A program made the position numbers and the translations under genes. From Gammaproteobacteria bacterium (lineage in GTDB: Bacteria; Pseudomonadota; Gammaproteobacteria; GRL18), in assembly GCA_016744995.1 (NCBI GenBank), contig JADGDG010000003.1, forward strand, positions 124,001 to 188,000: 64,000 nt of DNA, in the 5' to 3' direction. Positions 17,658-26,631 of the stretch are shown here, piece by piece; the stretch's first letter is position 1, and every line of letters begins with the position of its first letter. The notes beneath the pieces were generated by a model, which was not told where the DNA came from, ran no database searches, and saw nothing but the letters and a program-made list of their open reading frames with translations.

Positions 17658-18638
17658 ATGAAACTGGATCACGATCATTCCTACAAACACCTGTTTTCCA
17701 ATCCTGAAATCGTCATTGATCTGCTCAAAGGTTTTGTTCATCAACCCTGGGTTAATGAACTGGATTTCTCCACGTTGGAGCGCCCCAAAGATATTTTTAT
17801 TACCGATGATTTACGCGAAAGAATTGATGATGTGATCTGGCGGGTAAAACATAAAAACCGCTGGGTGTACATCTACTTGCTCATTGAATTTCAATCGACT
17901 GTCGATCCCTTTATGGCCGTTCGGGTGCCTTTATATACCCTTTTGCTCTATCAGGATCTCATCAAAACCCAAAAGCTGAAAAAAAATGACTTATTGCCCC
18001 CCGTTTTTCCTGTTGTGCTGTATAATGGAGAGAAACGCTGGGACAGCAGTACACAGCTGAACGACTTGATTATGGATTTACCCGGTGGGCTGGATCGCTA
18101 TCAACCCTCCTTTGAATACATGCTCCTGGATGAAGGGGCTTATAAAACATCGGAGCTGGAACACCTGAATAATCTGGTTGCCGCTATTTTTAGACTGGAA
18201 AACGCCAGAAGTCGGGAAGATATTATCCTGGTCATGGACAACCTGTTGCAGTGGCTCCAGGCACCCGAGCAGACACTGGTTCGACGCAGTTTTGCCATCT
18301 GGCTCCATCGGACTTTACTGCCCAGTAAAACCATTAACGATCCCGTCCAGCAAGTGAATGATTTAACGGAGATAAGAAGCATGCTATCACATACAGTATC
18401 TGAAATGGTCAAGCCCTGGCTGGAACAAGGGCGTGAAGAAGGTCTTGAAAAAGGTCTTGAAAAAGAAAAAACACTCTTATTACGTCAGATCCGCCGCCGT
18501 TTCAATGAACAAACGGCCTTTAAGGCTCAGGCAATCATAACAGGGATCTCATCCACTGATGCTTTGGAAGCCATTGGTGATTGGATCATTGACTGTGATG
18601 ACAGCAAACCGTTTCTGGCAAAGCTGGAGCAGTTATAA
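17658..18638 (+). CDS. Rpn-family recombination-promoting nuclease / transposase-like protein
   Basis: About 326 residues from the ATG at 17658 (MKLDHDHSYKHLFSNPEIV). An upstream ATG in frame exists, but the conserved family start is here. The PD-(D/E)XK core is visible as RIDDVIW then YIYLLIEFQS (D...E-x-Q). The C-terminal part has the EQGREEGLEKG coiled segment seen in many Rpn proteins. Rpn proteins are mobile nucleases that promote RecA-independent recombination, and recent work on homologues links them to phage defence. It sits at the point where the large toxin-like gene is interrupted. Confidence 0.85.
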   Translation: MKLDHDHSYKHLFSNPEIVIDLLKGFVHQPWVNELDFSTLERPKDIFITDDLRERIDDVIWRVKHKNRWVYIYLLIEFQSTVDPFMAVRVPLYTLLLYQDLIKTQKLKKNDLLPPVFPVVLYNGEKRWDSSTQLNDLIMDLPGGLDRYQPSFEYMLLDEGAYKTSELEHLNNLVAAIFRLENARSREDIILVMDNLLQWLQAPEQTLVRRSFAIWLHRTLLPSKTINDPVQQVNDLTEIRSMLSHTVSEMVKPWLEQGREEGLEKGLEKEKTLLLRQIRRRFNEQTAFKAQAIITGISSTDALEAIGDWIIDCDDSKPFLAKLEQL

Positions 18639-18687
18639 ACAACCTGTTGAGTCAGCCATGGTATGACAGTGCCCATTAAAGAACGGC

Positions 18688-18736
18688 CTTTATAAATAAT
18701 ACAATTGCTGCTAATATTGTCGTTTTTTGGGCAATG
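18688..18736 (+). repeat. 49-bp imperfect direct repeat, copy 2
   Basis: Second copy of the element described at 17532-17580. It ends at the ATG of the DDE integrase gene, and its frame runs in phase into that gene (TIAANIVVFWAM precedes MYMLILLLLL), so the protein's true N-terminus may lie upstream. Confidence 0.7.
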
Positions 18737-19627
18737 TATATGCTTATTCTTTTACTCCTGCTCTTTTTTCTAATCCGTTTCAACTCACTGACAACCACCT
18801 CACTGCCCTGTTCCCGACGCCAAAAACGGGATAAACCGGCTGTTCACTCATTTAATACGCCAAAGCCACCATGGGTTCGGGACGAAGTGATGGTTTTAAA
18901 AGCCAGGCTGGCTTATCAGGGGTGTCGGAAAATTGCTGATACCTTTAATCGTTTATATGCTCACAAAGGGGTCACCCTTGGTAAAACCTTTGTCAATGAG
19001 GTTATTCGTACACATCAATATGAAATACAGGTGCTCAGACGGCAAATGAAAAACAAACCACCCCGGGACTTTGCTCATAATAATGTCTGGGGAATTGATT
19101 TAACGGGTAAGACGGATAATACCGGAAAAACCCATTCACTTTTTGGTTTGATTGAATTTCGTTCACGAACCTGTTTAAGTTTGACGGCTTTAAAAAATAA
19201 GTCATCCATTACCTTATTACGGGTGCTTCTGGATTGTGTTGAGGCTTATGGGTTGCCCAAAATGATTAGAACAGACAATGAAGCGGTGTTTACCTCTCAG
19301 TTGTTTCAGCTGGGGTTGAAAATTCTGGGTATTCGTCATCAACGCATTCAAACCGCTGCACCCTGGCAAAATGGTCGTATTGAGCGGTTCTTTGGGACAT
19401 TAAAAAATGCTCTGGACGGCTGGCGAGTGGATTCATTTGGACAGTTAAATGAGGACTTAAGGGTGTTTCGGTTTTGGTATAATCAGGTTCGTCCCCATCA
19501 GAATCTTAGTGGTCACACACCCGCTGAGGTTTGGCATGGGCGGGATGTGTTTAAACACGGTTATCGGGAAGTGCAGTATTTTTACCAGTGGGAAGGATTA
19601 TTGACGGGGTATTATTTACCGACATAA
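18734..19627 (+). CDS. DDE integrase-core transposase
   Basis: 297 residues. The rve-type catalytic triad is visible: NNVWGIDLTG (first D), IRTDNEAVF (second D) and, 35 residues later, PWQNGRIERFFGTLK (E). This is the D,D35E spacing of IS3/IS481-type enzymes. The first ~20 residues are unusually hydrophobic (MYMLILLLLLFFLIRF), unlike the expected helix-turn-helix start. The frame is also open upstream, so the start is uncertain. No convincing terminal inverted repeats were found around the gene. It may be a remnant rather than an active IS. Confidence 0.85.
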   Translation: MYMLILLLLLFFLIRFNSLTTTSLPCSRRQKRDKPAVHSFNTPKPPWVRDEVMVLKARLAYQGCRKIADTFNRLYAHKGVTLGKTFVNEVIRTHQYEIQVLRRQMKNKPPRDFAHNNVWGIDLTGKTDNTGKTHSLFGLIEFRSRTCLSLTALKNKSSITLLRVLLDCVEAYGLPKMIRTDNEAVFTSQLFQLGLKILGIRHQRIQTAAPWQNGRIERFFGTLKNALDGWRVDSFGQLNEDLRVFRFWYNQVRPHQNLSGHTPAEVWHGRDVFKHGYREVQYFYQWEGLLTGYYLPT

Positions 19628-19891
19628 CGGTTCCCTTTGGGGCAGTCGATGGATGAGTGATTAAAGAACAAAGGCCCGATTCAGGACTGTCCGCAACACC
19701 TTATGTCTGGCGTACAGGTATTTTGTAAATTTGAGAAAAACGGCATTATTATTGGTTAACCAGTTCACAGTTTTGATAACAAGCGGTGAAACTTAATGTC
19801 AGAGTGAGTGCCGCTTTTTAAAAAATAGCTTGTTTTTTTAGAGCATCACTCGTGCGGACAGCGGACATGACACTTATATCATTCATAATTC

Positions 19892-20851
19892 CTAGTTATT
19901 CATTGTTTTTACTCCCTCTCTAATATTTGCATGGGATATGACATCTCTAAGACTATTATCACTGACGTGCGTATATATTTCTGTAGTTGATATACTATGG
20001 TGCCCCAATAATCGTTGAACATAGCGGATATCGACTCCTGACTCTAATAGCTGTGTCGCACACGAGTGTCTGAGCATATGTGGGGTGATTTGTTTGTTTA
20101 TTTTTTTATGAATACCTGTATTTCGAATCAATCCTCTGATAAATTGAGTAGAAGCTGCAGCTCCTCTGCTATTAATTAATAAATTATCAGTACCTGGCTG
20201 ACGTAAAATTCTTTGAGTGACATAAAATTTTAGAAGTTTTATAAGTTCATCTGATGTTATAAATACTCGACGCTGGCGATTTCCTTTGCCTATAATTGAA
20301 ATAACACCCTCAATTAAGTCAATATCTGAAAGATTAATAGAAACTAGTTCACCGACTCTCATACCTGTGGCAAATAAAATCTCCAATGAAACAATAGTTG
20401 TAAGAAGGTTAAACTTTCGAGCAGTATCAAATTGTATGGTATTTAATTCAGAAAGCTCATTTACATTCAAAGGGTTATGTGAAGCACTAAATAATTTTTG
20501 CAGTTCTGTACGTGAAAGAGATCTTGGCAGGCGTTTAGGGATTTTAATAGTGATATTTAGTCGATAACATGGATTATGACTAATTAATTCTTCTTCTTCC
20601 AGCCAGTTAAAGAGTGTTTTTATACAGGCAAGACGTCTTTTTACACTGCTTTCCTTAAGCTTTCTTTTTTGAAGATAAGCGACAAAACCTCGAATTTTAT
20701 ATTTATCACATAAATTTATATCTTTATTTTCACCTGTATATTTTTTAAATTCATTTAAATCAATATCATAAGCTTTCAATGTATGCAATGAAAGATTTCT
20801 TATTGTTTCACAATATGTACTGTATAAGTCACAAGCTTGCGCTATATTCAT
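19892..20851 (-). CDS. Tyrosine recombinase (XerC/XerD-like, probably mobile-element integrase)
   Basis: 319 residues with an N-terminal SAM-like core-binding domain (LSLHTLKAYDIDLNEF) and a C-terminal catalytic domain. Catalytic residues are visible: R in FATGMRVGELV, K in IGKGNRQRR, HMLRHSCATQLL, LGHHSISTTEIYTHV (H and the nucleophile Y). It resembles XerC/D in size but sits alone among mobile remnants, not in a dapF/xerC context, so it is more likely the integrase of an element. I did not find a clear att site. Confidence 0.88.
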   Translation of the reverse strand: MNIAQACDLYSTYCETIRNLSLHTLKAYDIDLNEFKKYTGENKDINLCDKYKIRGFVAYLQKRKLKESSVKRRLACIKTLFNWLEEEELISHNPCYRLNITIKIPKRLPRSLSRTELQKLFSASHNPLNVNELSELNTIQFDTARKFNLLTTIVSLEILFATGMRVGELVSINLSDIDLIEGVISIIGKGNRQRRVFITSDELIKLLKFYVTQRILRQPGTDNLLINSRGAAASTQFIRGLIRNTGIHKKINKQITPHMLRHSCATQLLESGVDIRYVQRLLGHHSISTTEIYTHVSDNSLRDVISHANIREGVKTMNN

Positions 20852-20949
20852 TATTATTCCTAACTTTTCTGAGTAGTATTGTTAAGTATCGGCACGTTAG
20901 GATTTTTTTTAATCTGTCTTATAGTAACAGCAAGAATTATTGAAATAAT

Positions 20950-21110
20950 GTAACTACTCAGCGTATTCATCTTTTGCCCGATTTCTGCGTTATTTTCGTA
21001 CTCAAATGGTCACATATACTTATATGCTCACATTCTCCGTGCGCCTCTTTGAGGTGCCGTAGGCATTGTGCCTTGAACTCAAGCAAAATCTAAACACGCT
21101 GAGTAGTTAC
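20950..21110. mobile_element. 161-bp MITE with 15-bp terminal inverted repeats and 8-bp target duplication
   Basis: The ends are GTAACTACTCAGCGT (20950-20964) and its exact complement ACGCTGAGTAGTTAC (21096-21110). The match continues imperfectly to about 28 bp. It is flanked on both sides by GAAATAAT (20942-20949 and 21111-21118), a clean 8-bp target-site duplication. There is no coding capacity. It must have been moved by a transposase from elsewhere. Confidence 0.92.
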
Positions 21111-21188
21111 GAAATAATCAGATTAAAATTAAGAAATTATTCAAAAAACATCAACCATAATTAGACAAGGTTGCGGAGGAAAAATCGT

Positions 21189-21435
21189 CAGCTGGATGCC
21201 GTTTATCTCATTGTTTAGCTGACACTGGGAGTTACTCGAAGGCCATAAAGAACTATTCAGGGTATGTGAAGGGGGTAAATTCTGGCTCTCTGTCCTAACA
21301 GAGCACAAAAGTGTGGGCTTACCTTATCGCTGATGTTAATACACTGTCAGGCTTTTCTGAAGCCATCAATACCTGCTTTCCTGATATGATGATAAGCGTT
21401 ATATTGCTCTAATGGTACGGAATTTACTTAGATTT
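21189..21435 (+). pseudogene. IS256-family transposase relic
   Basis: Three out-of-phase pieces match the central part of IS256-family transposases: QLDAVYLIV with a stop; EGGKFWLSVLTEHKSVG from about 21268; then, after a frameshift, LIADVNTLSGFSEAINTCF; and after another shift MVRNLLRF (21412-21435). The order agrees with the family (LDAIY, GAKFWLSVLTELKNRG, LIACVDGLKGFPEAI, HMVRN). Part of the protein between the first two pieces is deleted. No start, no active sites in phase, no ends. Clearly dead. Confidence 0.8.
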
Positions 21436-21449
21436 GAAGAATTATTGCT

Positions 21450-21887
21450 CTACTTACTCTTTTCAACAGAGTTTTCAGGCACCATATTAACTGTTGGACA
21501 AGTCTTGTCTGAGGTCAGGTCGTGCTTGATAATGATTAGTGCTTCTATGGCTGGACGATAACCTGTATCCGCAGATATATTTATCCACTTTGAACCTTGT
21601 TCAACATCGATCGTTACACCAAGACCATAATAAAGCATATAGCCTAATAAATATTGTGCCTCAACATTGTTATTTTCAGCAAGTTTTGTTGCTATTTGAT
21701 AGGCTTGTTTATATTGTTTAGCAGTAAAGAGATCTTTTGCTATCTGTAGATAATATTCATCCGAGTCAGAAGCTGCCGAATTTGATAATACCTCAGCATT
21801 ATCTTCAGAGCTTTTGCTGCTGAGTGATGCCAGGGTGCATCCGCTCAACGAAAAACTTAATAGCATCAATAAAAGTATAAATTTCAT
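21450..21887 (-). CDS. Sel1-repeat lipoprotein at the end of the type II secretion operon
   Basis: 145 residues. A signal peptide ending in the lipobox LSGC (Cys 17) predicts a lipoprotein. The body has tetratricopeptide/Sel1-like helices (AKDLFTAKQYKQAYQIATKL, AQYLLGYMLYYGLGV). It starts 2 bp after the stop of the aspartic-protease gene, so it belongs to the gsp transcript. Its role is unknown. By position it could be an accessory or pilotin-like factor for the secretin, but it lacks a recognisable GspS fold signature. Confidence 0.75.
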   Translation of the reverse strand: MKFILLLMLLSFSLSGCTLASLSSKSSEDNAEVLSNSAASDSDEYYLQIAKDLFTAKQYKQAYQIATKLAENNNVEAQYLLGYMLYYGLGVTIDVEQGSKWINISADTGYRPAIEALIIIKHDLTSDKTCPTVNMVPENSVEKSK

Positions 21888-21889
21888 TT

Positions 21890-23080
21890 TTAGTCCAGGT
21901 TGTTCATATTATTTTTGGGTGACAAAAGCAGCAGTTTTGTTTCATGATCAATAGAAAAATTAAACTGATTTAAAAAATTAACACCGAGCAAACCATCAAA
22001 TTTATTATCATTCTCCCCTGAAAAGTTTAAATCCAGTTCGGCAACAACAATATCTCTGAGCGTAAAATCACCGATAGACATTTTTTCTATTTTATAAAAA
22101 TCCACCTCAATTTCTCCACCTGCAGTAAATACTCGATTGTGACCAACTTTTTCAGCCAGTTGTTGGCTAACTAATTGAGCAATGGTATCAGATGACAGAG
22201 AAGAATAGGAAGCACCCGTGTCCAGCATCAGTTTAACCGGGTATAAATCAGCAATAAATGAATTAACAATGTAGTGATTGCCCTGTTCTTCCAAAGCAAT
22301 GCCATTAGATGATGATTGAAATACGATCGTTTCTAACATTTCCAATGCTTGATGACCATAATCGCTATCTTCAGTAATAAGCTGAAGATGTGGTAAGGCC
22401 AACTCTCCCGCATTGATATTAATATAGGATTCAGCTAAAGCCAGATGATAAAAAGAAAATTGTGGTTCATTTTCAATCAGCTTTTTAAAAACATCAATGC
22501 TGCGTTGCCATTTTTTTGATGTTTGAAACTGCTTAAAGATTTTAAAAGAGAATTCATGTATTTTTTGGCTTATTTTGTTATAAGCCTTATTGTCCTGTGC
22601 ATAATTTTTGGCTAAGAAAAATGACTCTATGGCTGATTCTAATTGTTCATTCGATACCAGTGCATCAGCCTGAATCATTAAGAGTTTAGAATTATCATAG
22701 TTATCTTGCAAAAAAAAATCCAGCAGCACAAATACATTCTGATCAGATTGCCGTGCTAATTTGTCCAGTTCAGCCAATAAAACTGAGAAAAGCAAAGAAT
22801 TATTTTTAGTTCCCTTATTCTGATACCAGAGCAATGCATCTTCATACTGGCTGCTTTTCAAAAGATGAGCAAAATGTTTCTTATTATCCTCATCGCTTAA
22901 AATAGTAAGGGGTTCAGCTTTGTTTTTTACAATATTTGGGGATAAAGTGATGCTAGTTTTTGCTTTATTACCGGTGATCATTTTATTATTCGAACTATAG
23001 TAAGCCAAATGTAAATACCAGCCTAATATCGCACCCAAAATAATAAAAATCAGGGCAAATTTAATCTGTTGGTTCACCAT
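21890..23080 (-). CDS. Membrane-anchored retropepsin-like aspartic protease with TPR-like linker
   Basis: 396 residues. An N-terminal membrane segment (IKFALIFIILGAILGWYLHL) is followed by a helical, TPR-like middle (about 70-240) and a C-terminal clan AA aspartic protease domain with the active-site motif KLMLDTGASYSSLS and the later hydrophobic-glycine motif FDGLLGVNFLNQF. Domains of this type form dimers with one Asp per monomer. The catalytic domain would face the periplasm. It lies 19 bp downstream of gspM, suggesting processing or quality control connected with secretion (inferred). Confidence 0.85.
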   Translation of the reverse strand: MVNQQIKFALIFIILGAILGWYLHLAYYSSNNKMITGNKAKTSITLSPNIVKNKAEPLTILSDEDNKKHFAHLLKSSQYEDALLWYQNKGTKNNSLLFSVLLAELDKLARQSDQNVFVLLDFFLQDNYDNSKLLMIQADALVSNEQLESAIESFFLAKNYAQDNKAYNKISQKIHEFSFKIFKQFQTSKKWQRSIDVFKKLIENEPQFSFYHLALAESYININAGELALPHLQLITEDSDYGHQALEMLETIVFQSSSNGIALEEQGNHYIVNSFIADLYPVKLMLDTGASYSSLSSDTIAQLVSQQLAEKVGHNRVFTAGGEIEVDFYKIEKMSIGDFTLRDIVVAELDLNFSGENDNKFDGLLGVNFLNQFNFSIDHETKLLLLSPKNNMNNLD

Positions 23081-23099
23081 TAGAATATCTCTTGCATCA

Positions 23100-23588
23100 T
23101 TATGATTTTTTCAGGATGATTCTGGAGGTCACCTTAGAATTATCGTCCGTTCGTTGAATGTCAATGGCCTTCACTGAAATCCCATATCGCGTATTAAGAT
23201 AAGCAATAAGTTTAATCAGAACATCAAAGTTAATGTTATCCAATTTAACAACCACATTATCCTTTCCTGATTTTTCTAGTACGTTCACAGACTTATTGAG
23301 CTTATTTTGTTTAATACTCTTATCCACAATATTAATCAATGAGCCTTTAAATGAAGCATTTGATATTGCGCCCGATTTCAGCTGCTTTATTTGCAAACTC
23401 ATTTGCTTCAACCAGGTAATATCTTCCTGTACTGTCGTGATCTGCTGACGAAAAGCATGTATAGATTGATTGTAGGGCAGCCAAAGATAAAAGTAGAGAA
23501 CGGTCCCAAGAATTAAAGGGAGCCCATATAAAAGTAAGAGCCGTTCATTTTTTTTTAGGGATGACCATTTTTGAATAATGACTGACAT
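23100..23588 (-). CDS. gspM: Type II secretion protein M
   Basis: 162 residues. A cytoplasmic N-terminus with a basic WSSLKKNERLL motif, one membrane segment (LLLYGLPLILGTVLYFYLWL), and a periplasmic coiled coil followed by a ferredoxin-like domain (VVVKLDNINFDVLIKLIAYL). GspM binds GspL in the inner-membrane platform. It follows gspL by 24 bp, the conserved order. Similarity in this family is low, so identification rests on topology and position. Confidence 0.9.
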   Translation of the reverse strand: MSVIIQKWSSLKKNERLLLLYGLPLILGTVLYFYLWLPYNQSIHAFRQQITTVQEDITWLKQMSLQIKQLKSGAISNASFKGSLINIVDKSIKQNKLNKSVNVLEKSGKDNVVVKLDNINFDVLIKLIAYLNTRYGISVKAIDIQRTDDNSKVTSRIILKKS

Positions 23589-23612
23589 ATTATTTCCAGA
23601 GTGATATCATTT

Positions 23613-24932
23613 TTAGTGCTCATTTAATCTGAAACTAATGACTGAATGAACTTCGCCTTTAATTCTTGATGATGATTTTTCTTCAACTAATAATTCCTGT
23701 GTTTTTTCCAAGTTTGATTTAAGCTGATTAAAAATAAAACCTTTGGATAAAACATCAAGCTGCAGGATGCCATCATTGTATCGCATACTTTGAATTCTGA
23801 TCCCTTTGTGTCGTTGTATTTCAACACCCACCCGGCCCAATAAACTCAAAAAAGAGTGTTTCGATGTGGATTGTTTTTGCACTTGCATTAATTTGCTTTG
23901 TGTTTGGCTACGAACATCAATTAAACGCTTTGACTCAGGGAAGGTTTTGAAATACAGCTGTTCAAGTTCTGTTTGAAATGTCTCAAGTGATTGTTCATAG
24001 CTTTTCCATTGATAGCCCATCCATGCAAACTGACTTATAAAGCACAGTATTAAAGCACTTATCAAGGTTTTTTTAAACGGTATATTCACGGGAGTGAGGT
24101 GAGCTGGAAGATACGGCCCCTGCATCAGGTTGATGCCATTTGATGTTGGTGTAGTTTTTTTTATAGTATTTTTTTCTGACAGCGACCGTTCAATAAAATC
24201 TTCTTCCACACATTCCACGTCAATTGAAAATTCCTGCGCTATGGCTATTATTTTTTCAACAGATTCACTCTTTTGTGGCGCATAAATAATGAAACTTTCA
24301 GGAAAATTAGTTACGGGATCCTGTTCCTCATCTATCATTAAATCATTCAATAAGAGACGCAGGATAAAATCAACATGATGCAGATCGTGGCTGCTACCCT
24401 GTTGTTTGCCCGTTCGGATCAGGACACTATCAGATAAAAAACCAATGCTCCATTGATGTGTCTGCCAGGGCAGTTTGAAAATTTCAGAAGTCATCACAGA
24501 TACCGGCAGTGACATTTTTTTAAACTGTTCAAACAGATGTCTCATGATCTCATGTCTGACAATAGCCACATGAGTCTGTTCAGAGTCAATATCACCTAAA
24601 GCAAAGTGTTGCTGGCTGATATCATGTACAAGAAAATCATCCAGTAAAAAAGGCAGTGCTGCTATAATGCGATTTCTGGATTTGCTGGGCACAGCAACAT
24701 GGGCATAAAGAACTTCACTGGCAGGCAGCACCACTTCAACATCATGAAACGGGCCATTAGCAGCGATAAAATCAATGAATTCAGCAAACTGTCCGCTGAA
24801 TATTGCTTTAGTTTCGGGCGTATCACAGCTGCTTTTAAAAACAGAGAGTCTGGTTTGCTCAAAAAGAGATTGCTCAGTAATGACGCCAACATCTTTTGGA
24901 AAACAGTGAAACCAGATAATTATGCTATTCAA
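23613..24932 (-). CDS. gspL: Type II secretion protein L
   Basis: 439 residues. The N-terminal ~240 residues form the cytoplasmic actin-like domain that binds the GspE ATPase. A single membrane segment follows at about 282-302 (TLISALILCFISQFAWMGY), then the periplasmic ferredoxin-like domain that meets GspM. The length is in the normal range (about 400). Gene order K-L-M is conserved. Confidence 0.93.
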   Translation of the reverse strand: MNSIIIWFHCFPKDVGVITEQSLFEQTRLSVFKSSCDTPETKAIFSGQFAEFIDFIAANGPFHDVEVVLPASEVLYAHVAVPSKSRNRIIAALPFLLDDFLVHDISQQHFALGDIDSEQTHVAIVRHEIMRHLFEQFKKMSLPVSVMTSEIFKLPWQTHQWSIGFLSDSVLIRTGKQQGSSHDLHHVDFILRLLLNDLMIDEEQDPVTNFPESFIIYAPQKSESVEKIIAIAQEFSIDVECVEEDFIERSLSEKNTIKKTTPTSNGINLMQGPYLPAHLTPVNIPFKKTLISALILCFISQFAWMGYQWKSYEQSLETFQTELEQLYFKTFPESKRLIDVRSQTQSKLMQVQKQSTSKHSFLSLLGRVGVEIQRHKGIRIQSMRYNDGILQLDVLSKGFIFNQLKSNLEKTQELLVEEKSSSRIKGEVHSVISFRLNEH

Positions 24933-24953
24933 GATGCCACCCTTCTATCTCAC

Positions 24954-25940
24954 TCATTGTGTTTTTTCTTCTTGTTCTGAAATATTTTTTTCATACCAGT
25001 TGAATTCCTGACGACCAAGCACTCTGATCCCTCCTTGCTTATCTCGATAAAGAATACTTTGTAAAGTCATACTAATTTTATCTATAATCACATGACTGCT
25101 GACAGAATAATAATTTGAAATAACACCCACCTGTTTCGGTTCAATCGCTTTATCCTGAATAATGGCATCCTTTAAAAAGGACTCAATATCAATAAAAGGG
25201 GTGTTTTCAATCTGACTGAGCATTGTTTCTGCCTGATCGTCCAATAAACCTGGAATAACAGCCTGTAATACCTTTGCAGTGCTGGTATTGATATTGATCG
25301 GCACACTACTGTCCGGCACCACAAATACATGAGGTTTTAAGGTGTTTATGACTGTTTGATCATAGCCTTTTACTAAATACAATTCAGAAATATGAGCCAT
25401 TGGTTGATTAGCAGCACGATAGGGTTTATCCAGTGCAATATAAAAAATATCCTCTGCACCAGAGCTGCCTGATGGCTGTTCATTACTGTCTAACCAGTCA
25501 ACCAGTGTATCTGCTAAACCTGAAGCTAAGTTCAGTGATTTCAAAAGACGTTTGTAGCTGGCTTCCCATTTTTTTTGAACCTTGCCACCTGACACCAGAT
25601 TGTTTAAATTAAAACGCCCCTGCAAATCAAAGATCACACCATCCAGAGTTGCCTGAGACACATCAAAATCAACTAATGCGGTATTCCAGACATCCTCATG
25701 GCTATCAAATTGTGTCTTATTTTTTTCACGCTCAAAATCCTGAGCCAGGACACTAGTTCCCCAGGACTCAATAGCAAGTGAATATTGATACGCCTGTTCT
25801 TTAAAATATAAATTGGCCGTACGATAAATCTGTAATTGACGCTGAGCCAGCATATTAATGCTGATAATTGCCACCAAAGCAACTATCATGATGGCCATTA
25901 ATAAAGCCACACCTCTTTGCGGTTTCTTTTCTGATCCCAT
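24954..25940 (-). CDS. gspK: Type II secretion minor pseudopilin K
   Basis: About 328 residues from the ATG at 25940 (MGSEKKPQRGVALLMAIMIV), chosen because it gives a normal short prepilin leader and lies just after the gspJ stop. A start at 25979 would add 13 unlikely residues and a 38-bp overlap. The hydrophobic helix follows RG^VALLMAIM. The large globular domain with LVDWLDSN, AANQPMAHISELYLVKGYD and the helix-hairpin-helix-like segment fits GspK, which caps the pseudopilus tip with GspI and GspJ. Confidence 0.92.
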   Translation of the reverse strand: MGSEKKPQRGVALLMAIMIVALVAIISINMLAQRQLQIYRTANLYFKEQAYQYSLAIESWGTSVLAQDFEREKNKTQFDSHEDVWNTALVDFDVSQATLDGVIFDLQGRFNLNNLVSGGKVQKKWEASYKRLLKSLNLASGLADTLVDWLDSNEQPSGSSGAEDIFYIALDKPYRAANQPMAHISELYLVKGYDQTVINTLKPHVFVVPDSSVPININTSTAKVLQAVIPGLLDDQAETMLSQIENTPFIDIESFLKDAIIQDKAIEPKQVGVISNYYSVSSHVIIDKISMTLQSILYRDKQGGIRVLGRQEFNWYEKNISEQEEKTQ

Positions 25941-25941
25941 A

Positions 25942-26631
25942 CTAGTGCACAATTTCAAATACTCGATAGAGTTCACCAAAATGGTTTGACTGAAGAGACA
26001 CTTTAATCGCTCTTAATACAAGTTTGTCATCTTCTTCAAATGAAGACTGCCAGTTGATTTGAGCTTCATTGGTCTGCTCTGCCAAAGTGTCAGAGGCATT
26101 AATTTGGTAAAAAGAAAAATTCAATTCATCAATTTCTTTCAGCACAACCCGCTTAATTGCTTGTGAATCTTCAACACGATCCAGTACCGGCCAGATTTTT
26201 TTTATCAGTTGATGATCTTCAAGATAGTAAGCAACCCGTTGCAGACTGGTGCTATTTCCCAAAGTAAAACGCCCCTGATGAGTAAACTCAATACCGGCAA
26301 TGCCTTCACTTGTCTCACTGCTGAGTGACCCAATAACTGCCCCATATTCATCTCTTATGGGACGCAATGACAATTGTTGTAATTCTCGTGACATAATTGT
26401 AAAAAACATTTGAAATTGCGTCAGGCTTTGCATCTTCTTTTCAGTATGAGCCTGGGTATCCAGTACCTGACTGAGTCCTCCCATGGCAAGTAATGAAATG
26501 ATTGCAAAAATACTGATCGCAACCATCAGCTCCAGCAAGGTAAAACCAGAGTGTTTTTTATGCGTACTATTTTTGAGTAAGCAAATATTTTTTAAAGAGA
26601 AAGTGTTTAAAAATTTATAAGTTGTTTTCAT
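25942..26631 (-). CDS. gspJ: Type II secretion minor pseudopilin J
   Basis: 229 residues. The type IV prepilin cleavage motif is KHSG^FTLLELMVAISIFA with the conserved Glu at +5. The leader is long (about 29 residues) and the start overlaps gspI by 17 bp, so a shorter form is possible. The globular domain has the GspJ features QMFFTIMSRELQQLSLRPI and GIEFTHQGRFTLG. It forms the tip complex with GspI and GspK. Confidence 0.93.
   Translation of the reverse strand: MKTTYKFLNTFSLKNICLLKNSTHKKHSGFTLLELMVAISIFAIISLLAMGGLSQVLDTQAHTEKKMQSLTQFQMFFTIMSRELQQLSLRPIRDEYGAVIGSLSSETSEGIAGIEFTHQGRFTLGNSTSLQRVAYYLEDHQLIKKIWPVLDRVEDSQAIKRVVLKEIDELNFSFYQINASDTLAEQTNEAQINWQSSFEEDDKLVLRAIKVSLQSNHFGELYRVFEIVH

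Noticed and set aside
18684..19677. GGCCTTT/AAAGGCC as terminal repeats of the DDE element
   Set aside because: Seven base pairs is not above chance, and no target duplication is seen.
19687..19861. CTGTCCGC ... GCGGACAG inverted pair as element ends
   Set aside because: Only 8 bp, no flanking duplication, and does not enclose a gene.
19892..20851. Tyrosine recombinase as an integron integrase
   Set aside because: No IntI-specific extra segment was recognised, and no attC-like array follows. It looks like a plain XerC/D-type or element integrase.
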